Shown: positions 52,967 through 58,999 of the stretch, in pieces
Position numbering within the stretch: the first letter of the stretch is position 1
Layout of the letters: each line of letters starts with the position of its first letter
Source: an uncultured SAR116 cluster alpha proteobacterium
GTDB lineage: Bacteria > Pseudomonadota > Alphaproteobacteria > Puniceispirillales > Marisalimonadaceae
Reading direction: 5' to 3'
NCBI GenBank assembly: GCA_902542765.1
Contig: CACBVW010000005.1
Coordinates: 1 to 58,999, forward strand
DNA: 58,999 bases
Notes under the pieces: model-generated
What the model was told of the DNA's origin: nothing
Seen by the model: only the letters and a program-made list of their open reading frames with translations
Database searches by the model: none
Program-made: the position numbers and the translations under genes

Positions 52967-55051
52967 GTGCAATCTAATAATAAAATACGAATTTCAAACT
53001 TAGAAATAATTTTTATTGATGATGATGGTTTTGCTAGAGGCCATATTTTAAATAAAAATACATCAGATCAAGAAATTTCAATTCCATTTGATAAAACAAA
53101 TATAGATTTCAATATTGGTGATCATCTATTAGTTGAATTAGAATTTGTTGGGAAAAAACAATACAAATTTAAAAAAATTATTAAAAAGATTGAATTTGAA
53201 AAAAATTATTTCTTTGCAGAAGTGAATTTAACATCAAAAAGTAAATTCTACCTTAACGAATTAGAAAGAGGTTCTCAAAAAAAAGCAAAGATTCAGCCAA
53301 TTTTAATTGATGATATAAAAATTAAAAAAGGTGATGTAGTCAAGGCTCAGAGAGCGTCTCGTGAAGTTTTAAAAAAACTTAAAATCAAAAAATTAAAAAT
53401 TAATAAGAATAAAAAATCTAGGAAAATTGATTATCAAGATTATGCAGAAATATTAGAAGTTATAGGTAATGTTCTCGATCCTAATGTATATTCTTATCTA
53501 GCAATAAGAGAATACAGTATAAAAAATAACTTCAATCAAGAAATCAAAAATGAAGTTATCAATCTAAATGCTTTTGAGAAGAATGGTCGTGTTGACTTGA
53601 GAGACTTATCGCTAGTTACAATTGATGGAGACGACGCTAAAGATTTTGACGATGCAGTTTATGCAGAATATGTTAGCAAAAAAAAAGAATGGCGAGTCTT
53701 AGTTTCCATAGCTGACGTTTCATATTATGTGACACCAAATTCAGCTTTAGATAAAGAAGCTAAAATTAGAGGAAATTCAGTATATCTTCCAAATTTTGTT
53801 ATTCCAATGCTTCCTGAAGAATTGTCTAATGATAGATGTTCTCTTAGACCTAATGAAGACAGATTATGCCTTACAGTAGAAATTATATTGGATAAGAGGG
53901 GAAAAAAGAAGTCACATTCTTTTTTCAGATCTGTAATTAATTCTAAAAAACGTTTAACTTATCAACAGGTTCAAGATGTTATTGATAAAAAAAATACAGA
54001 TGAGATTTTTGATAATGAAGTTATAAAAGTTATAAAATCGTTACATAATATATATTTAATCCTAGAAATTTTGAGAGAAAAAAGAGGTGCTTTAAATCTT
54101 GAATTGCCCGAAAGGAAAATTTTATTCAATGATACAGGTTGGCCAATTGAAATCAAAAAAATTTACGGACTAACAAGTAATAAAATTATTGAAGAACTAA
54201 TGATACTTGCAAATGTATCGGCTGCAGAAGAAATAATTAGATATAATTACCCTGCAATATATCGTGTACATGAACCACCCTCTCCAGAAAAGTATAAAAT
54301 TTTGATTGATATAATTGGAATCCCTCTAGCTAATATACTTATAGGGAAAGTGCCACATCCAATATTAATGAATAAAATTTTAGAGATAACAAAACAGACA
54401 GCTGATTATGATATGATAAATCACTCTATTTTAAGAAGTCAGTCTCAAGCTAAATATCATAACGAAAATAAATCTCACTTTGGTTTGGCATTAAAAAACT
54501 ATGTTCATTTTACTTCTCCTATAAGAAGATATTCAGATTTGATAATCCATAGACAAATTATTGAAATAATAAATAACAAAAATAAAAGAAAAAGTTTTTC
54601 AATAACTTCAAAAATTAATAATGAAAAATTCAAAATAATTAGTGAACATATCTCAAACACCGAAAGGCAATCAGTAGCTGCTGAAAGAAAGACCACAGAT
54701 AGACTAATATCACTTTTGTTTAAAGAGAAAATTAATGACTTAGTTGATTGTACTATTATTTCAATTCATAAATTTGGGATTTTTGTATCTATTGATGGTG
54801 GAATAGCTGACTCTTTACTACCTTTAAGAAATTTACCTTATGATTGGTATGACTATGATCCAACAAAACAAATACTAAATGGAGTAGATAGTGGTTACAA
54901 GTTTATGATTGGGATGAAATTTAAAGCTAAAATTACAGAAGTTGAACCTTTAACAGGAAGTATCATAGTTAAATTTCATGAAGATATAAAAATGGACTCA
55001 AAAAATAGAAATAGAAAAAATAAATATAAAAGAAAAAATAAATTTTCATAA
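52967..55051 (+). CDS. rnr: ribonuclease R (RNB-family exonuclease), lacking the N-terminal winged helix
   Basis: A 694-residue 3'-5' exoribonuclease. Cold-shock/OB regions occupy about 1-150, the RNB catalytic domain about 215-545 with DGDDAKDFDDAVYAEY (metal Asp residues), DRCSLRPNEDRLCL and HFTSPIRRYSDL, then an S1 domain (VDCTIISIHKFGIFVSI) and a Lys/Arg-rich tail. The usual N-terminal winged-helix domain is missing: an in-frame TAA lies immediately before the GTG start at 52967, and only 35 bases separate it from topA. It degrades structured RNA. rpmG follows after 55 bases. Confidence 0.92.
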   Translation: MQSNNKIRISNLEIIFIDDDGFARGHILNKNTSDQEISIPFDKTNIDFNIGDHLLVELEFVGKKQYKFKKIIKKIEFEKNYFFAEVNLTSKSKFYLNELERGSQKKAKIQPILIDDIKIKKGDVVKAQRASREVLKKLKIKKLKINKNKKSRKIDYQDYAEILEVIGNVLDPNVYSYLAIREYSIKNNFNQEIKNEVINLNAFEKNGRVDLRDLSLVTIDGDDAKDFDDAVYAEYVSKKKEWRVLVSIADVSYYVTPNSALDKEAKIRGNSVYLPNFVIPMLPEELSNDRCSLRPNEDRLCLTVEIILDKRGKKKSHSFFRSVINSKKRLTYQQVQDVIDKKNTDEIFDNEVIKVIKSLHNIYLILEILREKRGALNLELPERKILFNDTGWPIEIKKIYGLTSNKIIEELMILANVSAAEEIIRYNYPAIYRVHEPPSPEKYKILIDIIGIPLANILIGKVPHPILMNKILEITKQTADYDMINHSILRSQSQAKYHNENKSHFGLALKNYVHFTSPIRRYSDLIIHRQIIEIINNKNKRKSFSITSKINNEKFKIISEHISNTERQSVAAERKTTDRLISLLFKEKINDLVDCTIISIHKFGIFVSIDGGIADSLLPLRNLPYDWYDYDPTKQILNGVDSGYKFMIGMKFKAKITEVEPLTGSIIVKFHEDIKMDSKNRNRKNKYKRKNKFS

Positions 55052-55106
55052 ACTTGACTTTACAAAAAAAAAGAATACTTTATGACAAAAATTATTGGAG
55101 TAGATA

Positions 55107-55274
55107 ATGGCTAAACCAGCTACATTGCAAATCAAATTATTAAGTACTGCTGACACAGGTTTTTTTTATGTTACTAAAAAGAATCCTAGGACTAAACCAG
55201 AAAAATTAGAATTAAAAAAATACGACCCTAAAGTTAGGAAGCACGTATTGTTTAAAGAAGCTAAAATTAAGTAA
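55107..55274 (+). CDS. rpmG: 50S ribosomal protein L33
   Basis: A 55-residue protein read directly from the sequence: it begins [20 protein letters not shown], continues [20 protein letters not shown] and ends [11 protein letters not shown]. This matches proteobacterial L33 of the cysteine-free (zinc-independent) type in length and sequence. GGAG lies 6 bases before the ATG. It is the last gene of the topA-rnr-rpmG series; its stop is 2 bases from the end of the convergent eipB gene. Confidence 0.97.
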   Translation: MAKPATLQIKLLSTADTGFFYVTKKNPRTKPEKLELKKYDPKVRKHVLFKEAKIK

Positions 55275-55276
55275 TT

Positions 55277-56074
55277 TTATTTTTTACATGTTTTTTTAGG
55301 TAATATTTCAAATTTTTCTAACAAAGCCTTTATTTCAAAGCTTCCATAATTAACTTTGTATGAGTGTACAACGCCTAGATCATCAATCTCTAAATAGATT
55401 TCATATTCTGGATTTTCTTCTTTAGATTTTTCTTTGTAAAAAGCTACTTTTATTGGCCAAATCTTTTTACCCCTTAAATATTCAATATCTTCCGATGTAG
55501 TCTCTCTAATTTGACCTATAAATGCCGAGACAATTTTAATGAACTCTTTATCTTCATTTCCAAAAAATACCTTTTTAGTTAATATTTTATTTCCAATCTT
55601 TGCTGTTTTAATTAATTCTAATAAATGTTCAATTGGAAATAAAATATCTTTATTAAAAGTTAATTTTTGAATAGAATTATTAATTATAGATCCAGTAATT
55701 TCTCTTTTATTTTTTTCAATAAAACCTTGATATGATTTCTTCCCACTAAATTGACTTTCTTCGTTTAATTCAAAGCTATGCTTTGTCCCTAAAAAATTTT
55801 CAAAGGTAGAGTAACTTGAAAAACTATTTGATGTCTTGTTATTAGGTAATTCATAAATAAGAACATAATCTTCTTTTATATTCCATCCATTACAATTTTC
55901 TATAATCTCAAAAAATGTTTGTCCCTGCCCTCCTTCTAAAAAACTATTATCTTTAATATTTTGAATGTTGAGAGTATATGTAGCTTTATGTGATAAAAGT
56001 TGCGCACTTAAAATAGGATAAGCGTTAAAAATAGAAAAAATAATTATAAAATAGATATACTTAATAATCGACAT
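55277..56074 (-). CDS. eipB: EipB-like periplasmic cell-envelope protein (DUF1849)
   Basis: A 265-residue exported protein: signal peptide at the N-terminus (hydrophobic IIKYIYFIIIFSIFNAYPIL, cleavage near LSA-QL), then HKATYTLNI, GGQGQTFFEIIENCNGW and a series of beta strands ending LEKFEILPKKTCKK. EipB forms a beta-spiral in the alphaproteobacterial periplasm, needed for envelope integrity, and carries one conserved disulphide; the two cysteines here (ENCNGW and KTCKK) are in the expected places. GAGG precedes the start. Confidence 0.82.
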   Translation of the reverse strand: MSIIKYIYFIIIFSIFNAYPILSAQLLSHKATYTLNIQNIKDNSFLEGGQGQTFFEIIENCNGWNIKEDYVLIYELPNNKTSNSFSSYSTFENFLGTKHSFELNEESQFSGKKSYQGFIEKNKREITGSIINNSIQKLTFNKDILFPIEHLLELIKTAKIGNKILTKKVFFGNEDKEFIKIVSAFIGQIRETTSEDIEYLRGKKIWPIKVAFYKEKSKEENPEYEIYLEIDDLGVVHSYKVNYGSFEIKALLEKFEILPKKTCKK

Positions 56075-56144
56075 AATTGAACCTCTAAATTAAAATCTAA
56101 ATATTTAAGAAACATCCTCTGAAAATTTAAAATAAGAAAGTAAA

Positions 56145-57293
56145 ATGGATAAAGTAAATATTATTAGAGATAATAGTACATTAAAAAAATTTTGTAACAA
56201 ATGTATTAAAGAAAAAGTTTTAGCCATTGATACCGAATTTATAAGAGAAAATACTTATTATCCGGTTTTATGTCTAGTCCAAATTGCAAGTGATACTTTT
56301 TCCGCAGTTATTGATCCACTGTCTGAAATTGAAATGGAACCAGTCTGGGAAATACTTTCAAATGAAAAAATATTAAAAGTATTTCATTCTGGAAGACAAG
56401 ACTTAGAAATTTTCTTTAATATTACTGGCAAAATTCCTACACCAATTTATGACACTCAAATAGCCGCAATGTTTTGTGGTTTAGGAGATCAAGTAAGTTA
56501 CGATGGGCTAGTTAATAAGTTTCTAGGGTTAAAAATAAGTAAAGAAAGCCAATTTTCTAATTGGTTGCAGAGACCACTTACAAATAAGCAATTACAGTAT
56601 GCTCTTTCAGATGTAAATTATTTAATTAAAATTTTCCCACTAATAAAAAAATTAATTAAAGAAACTAAAAGAGAAGAGTGGGTTGAAAAAGAATTTCAAT
56701 ATATAACGAATGAAAAAATCTATAATATAAATCCAAAAGAAGTTTGGCAAAGAATTAAGACAAAAAATGCTAAAAGAGAAGTTTTAAATATATTAAAATA
56801 TCTTGCCGAATGGAGAGAAATTGAGTGTAAAAAAAGAAACTTATCAAGAAATAGACTTATTAGAGATGAGATTTTAGTAAATATATCTCAGCTAAAACCA
56901 AGTGATATTTTTTCAATAAAAAAAATACGAGGTATACCAAAGATTAGCGATAAAGATTTAAATGAAATTTTAAAAATAATTGAAACTTCTCGTAAGATTG
57001 AACCAATAAATTGGCCTAGAATTACTAAACATTCAAAAAAAGTAAATGTGAATAAGGCAAGCCTAGATTTATTAAAACTTTTATTGTCATATTGTTCACA
57101 AAAGAGTGGTTTAGCAGAAAAATTAATTGCAGACGCGGATGAACTAAGATTAATACTTAATGGGCAAAAAGAGGGTTTAGCGGTTTTTAGAGGATGGCGA
57201 CAAGAAATTTTTGGTAAATTTGTAAATCTATTGTTAGAAGGTAAAATTGCATTTACAATTAAAAATAATAAAATTAAAAAAATAAAATTTTAA
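56145..57293 (+). CDS. rnd: ribonuclease D
   Basis: A 382-residue DEDDy exonuclease that trims tRNA 3' ends. Exo motifs: LAIDTEFIRENTYYP (Asp, Glu), FHSGRQDLEIFF (Asp) and YALSDVNYLIKI (Asp; Tyr-containing). An HRDC domain (about 205-290: LKYLAEWREIECKKRNLSRN) and a second helical HRDC-like region follow. It overlaps the end of the convergent hdaA gene by 4 bases. Confidence 0.94.
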   Translation: MDKVNIIRDNSTLKKFCNKCIKEKVLAIDTEFIRENTYYPVLCLVQIASDTFSAVIDPLSEIEMEPVWEILSNEKILKVFHSGRQDLEIFFNITGKIPTPIYDTQIAAMFCGLGDQVSYDGLVNKFLGLKISKESQFSNWLQRPLTNKQLQYALSDVNYLIKIFPLIKKLIKETKREEWVEKEFQYITNEKIYNINPKEVWQRIKTKNAKREVLNILKYLAEWREIECKKRNLSRNRLIRDEILVNISQLKPSDIFSIKKIRGIPKISDKDLNEILKIIETSRKIEPINWPRITKHSKKVNVNKASLDLLKLLLSYCSQKSGLAEKLIADADELRLILNGQKEGLAVFRGWRQEIFGKFVNLLLEGKIAFTIKNNKIKKIKF

Positions 57294-58015
57294 TTTTCAT
57301 TCAAACTTTCTAATATTATTTTAATGCTTTTGTAAGTTACTTTTTCCTTAATTTCAAAAGAATAGGTATCTAATTTATCAATTACTTTTATAACACTTTC
57401 GAAATTTCTATCGAGTCTCTCTAAAATGTATATAAGTTTTTTATCACTAATTAATAATTTTTTTTCGTTTGAATATTTAACTATAAATGAATAAAGCAAC
57501 ACATCATCTGGCATTTTTATTTCACTTGATATAAGACTTCTTATTCTTGAATTCAAATCATCAAGGCCCCAATTCATCTCAAAAGGTGACATCCTTGATA
57601 AAAACAATATAGAGCCTTCTTTATAAGTAACCTGGTTCATGAAATGCATTACTAATTCTGAGGGAAAACTCTTTCCAGGAATAAAATTATCTAGTATAAA
57701 ATTTTTTCCTTCAGTCACTTGCTCCAAGTAATTGTTAGATAAAGAAGTTAAATAAACACAGCCAATTTTCTGTTTTAGAATTGAACTTAAATGAGTTTTT
57801 CCTGAACCTCTAGGACCATAAATGATTGCTCCTGGAATAGAGTTAGTTTTTTTTCTATTTTGCCAAAACTTATAGTTTTCAATTAATTTAACTGCTTTTA
57901 TATTACATTTAGAAACAAGGTAATTTTCCCTACTTTTCATAGATTTGAATTTTAATGGTAACGCCATTTGTTTATTAATAGTTAACTTATTAATATTTCT
58001 TAATTTGTAGGTCAT
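57290..58015 (-). CDS. hdaA: HdaA-like DnaA-related regulatory ATPase
   Basis: A 241-residue AAA+ protein homologous to the DnaA ATPase domain without the DNA-binding domain. Near the N-terminus, QMALPLKF (residues 16-23) looks like the sliding-clamp-binding motif. Walker A is YGPRGSGKTHL, a degenerate Walker B is NFILDNFI, and sensor regions are LFLSRMSPFEM and LERLDRNFESVIKVI. In alphaproteobacteria HdaA with the clamp promotes ATP hydrolysis by DnaA and prevents over-initiation of replication. It follows the AI-2E-family permease gene after 7 bases, the usual alphaproteobacterial arrangement. Confidence 0.88.
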   Translation of the reverse strand: MTYKLRNINKLTINKQMALPLKFKSMKSRENYLVSKCNIKAVKLIENYKFWQNRKKTNSIPGAIIYGPRGSGKTHLSSILKQKIGCVYLTSLSNNYLEQVTEGKNFILDNFIPGKSFPSELVMHFMNQVTYKEGSILFLSRMSPFEMNWGLDDLNSRIRSLISSEIKMPDDVLLYSFIVKYSNEKKLLISDKKLIYILERLDRNFESVIKVIDKLDTYSFEIKEKVTYKSIKIILESLNEN

Positions 58016-58022
58016 TAACTAA

Positions 58023-58999
58023 TCAGTAAAAAAGTTTTGTGAAATAATGCCTTACCACTACTCCTATAATAGCCGCAATAGGTAAAGAAATTAGGACACC
58101 AACAAAGCCAGATAAATAAGCACCCGTCATTAAAGCAAAAATTATCCATATAGGGTTCAATTTTATTGCTTCCCCAACTAATTTTGGGGTTAAAAAATAA
58201 CTCTCAAATAACTGGCCAAAAATGAATATTATAAACACAAAAATTAATTGAGGTGAAATACCAAATTGAGAAAAGCCAAGAATTAAGGTTAATCCCCCTC
58301 CTATAAAAGAGCCTAAATAAGGCACAAATGAAATTATACCGGCAAATATACCTAATAATATTCCAAATTTTAAACCAACTAAAAATAGCCCTAGACTATA
58401 AATGACTGATAATACTAGACAAACAAGACCTTGACCTCGGATAAATTTAGATAAAACAACGTCTATTTCTCTTACTAAGAAACGAAAGTCAGTAAGATGG
58501 GATTTGTCAGCTATATTATAAACAAAATTTTTGATTTTATTAAATTCTATACTTAAATAAAAACTAATTACGAAAATTAGGATCATATTAAAAAAGCTAT
58601 TAATAAATTTAATACTATTATCTATAATATTGTTGCTTGAATTAATTAAACCATCAGTCACAGGTTTTATTAAATTTGTGTAGTCAACTTTTTTAATTTT
58701 TTCGATAAATAAATACTTAGAATTAATCTCTCTCAAAAATATTTCAATTTTCTCTATATAATCTGGTAACAATAAAACCAAATTTTGTATTTGATAAATA
58801 AGAATTGGTAAAATTAATACCAAAACAGATAAAAAACATAAAATGAATGCAATTATGGATATGAAGCTTGCAAAGGTCTCATTTACATATTTATCAAGAT
58901 GAATTTTAATAGGGTTCGTTAAATAAGTTACAATAAATGCAATCAAAAAAGGAATTATAACTTCAAATAAATAAAAAGTTATAAAAACGATAACTAGAA
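58023..58999 (-). CDS. AI-2E family transporter/PerM-like permease, N-terminus cut by the window edge
   Basis: The frame stays open to base 58999, so the TTG at 58946 is not the true start. Additional upstream residues (FYLFEVIIPFLIAFIV) match the family's first helices. The visible part has about seven hydrophobic segments, the long amphipathic stretch (LLLPDYIEKIEIFLREI), FIRGQGLVCLVLSVIYSLGL, and the C-terminal FVPYLGSFIGGGL and GEAIKLNPIWIIFALMTG signatures. Family members include autoinducer-2 exporters and Na+/H+ antiporters; the role is unknown here. Gene order permease-hdaA is conserved in alphaproteobacteria. Confidence 0.92.
   Translation of the reverse strand, partial: LVIVFITFYLFEVIIPFLIAFIVTYLTNPIKIHLDKYVNETFASFISIIAFILCFLSVLVLILPILIYQIQNLVLLLPDYIEKIEIFLREINSKYLFIEKIKKVDYTNLIKPVTDGLINSSNNIIDNSIKFINSFFNMILIFVISFYLSIEFNKIKNFVYNIADKSHLTDFRFLVREIDVVLSKFIRGQGLVCLVLSVIYSLGLFLVGLKFGILLGIFAGIISFVPYLGSFIGGGLTLILGFSQFGISPQLIFVFIIFIFGQLFESYFLTPKLVGEAIKLNPIWIIFALMTGAYLSGFVGVLISLPIAAIIGVVVRHYFTKLFY

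Noticed and set aside
58944-58946. TTG 58946 as the start of the AI-2E family permease
   Set aside because: The frame continues with family-like hydrophobic sequence to the window edge, so the gene is truncated by the window.
1-58999. tRNA, rRNA, insertion sequences, prophage or toxin-antitoxin genes
   Set aside because: I looked in the intergenic gaps on both strands and found no convincing example; all gaps are under 300 bases.

Overview
The window is AT-rich (by eye about 30% G+C), very densely coding DNA, most likely from a free-living, streamlined marine-type alphaproteobacterium. The alphaproteobacterial signs are a DUF1127 protein followed by a CcsR/'cuckoo'-like small RNA, an EipB (DUF1849) homologue, an HdaA-type DnaA-related protein, a PyrX-type dihydroorotase homologue next to pyrB, and the order pyrB-pyrX-plsY-topA-rnr-rpmG. 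The exact clade (SAR11-, HIMB59/AEGEAN-169- or SAR116-like) cannot be settled by reading alone. I see no tRNA, rRNA, insertion sequence, phage gene or CRISPR array. No gene-free stretch exceeds 300 bases.

Layout. 1-7.2 kb: the end of an M20 peptidase, then a catabolic island (aldehyde dehydrogenase, hydantoinase/carbamoylase-type amidohydrolase, MmgE/PrpD protein, cupin, mandelate-racemase-type enolase, PhyH dioxygenase). 7.3-16.6 kb: mixed housekeeping and metabolism (ung, DMT exporter, secreted nuclease, an acidic repeat protein, methyltransferase, GST, aldose dehydrogenase, glucokinase, a translationally coupled RraA-PhyH pair). 16.6-25.0 kb: one compact leftward signalling operon encoding an MBL-fold hydrolase, a lone cyclic-nucleotide-binding domain, a giant hybrid histidine kinase with 11 tandem PAS units and two receivers, a lone receiver, and a receiver-adenylate cyclase. 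25.0-29.7 kb: ADP-forming acyl-CoA synthetase, acyl-CoA dehydrogenase and a class III cyclase fused to an alpha/beta hydrolase. 29.8-33.6 kb: TPP riboswitch, thiM, thiE, an SDR and an MFS transporter. 33.6-34.2 kb: DUF1127 gene plus sRNA-like hairpins and a strong terminator. 34.2-43.6 kb: a cupin, a tripartite tricarboxylate transporter (TctCBA), gamma-glutamyltransferase, aspartate dehydrogenase, a ketopantoate-reductase-like protein, an aldo/keto reductase and a DMT exporter. 43.6-59.0 kb: core genes gatCAB, ruvX, pyrB, pyrX, plsY, topA, rnr, rpmG, eipB, rnd, hdaA and an edge-truncated AI-2E family permease.

The two most notable items are: (1) the 16.6-25.0 kb operon, which looks like a self-contained sensor -> phosphorelay -> cyclic nucleotide synthesis -> binding -> (possibly) hydrolysis circuit, in which the cyclase lacks the usual transition-state arginine and the sensor carries a recently expanded PAS array; and (2) the region after the DUF1127 gene, where a 10-bp hairpin presents CCTCCTCCCC in its loop, a second hairpin presents CCTCCCCC, and a 12-bp terminator follows. 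That arrangement matches the CcsR/cuckoo sRNAs known downstream of DUF1127 genes in other alphaproteobacteria.

Genes are packed with 1-, 4- and 8-base overlaps inside operons, and several convergent pairs meet with stop codons touching or overlapping. Several starts are TTG or GTG; where a Shine-Dalgarno sequence favoured a start other than the longest reading frame, I moved it.
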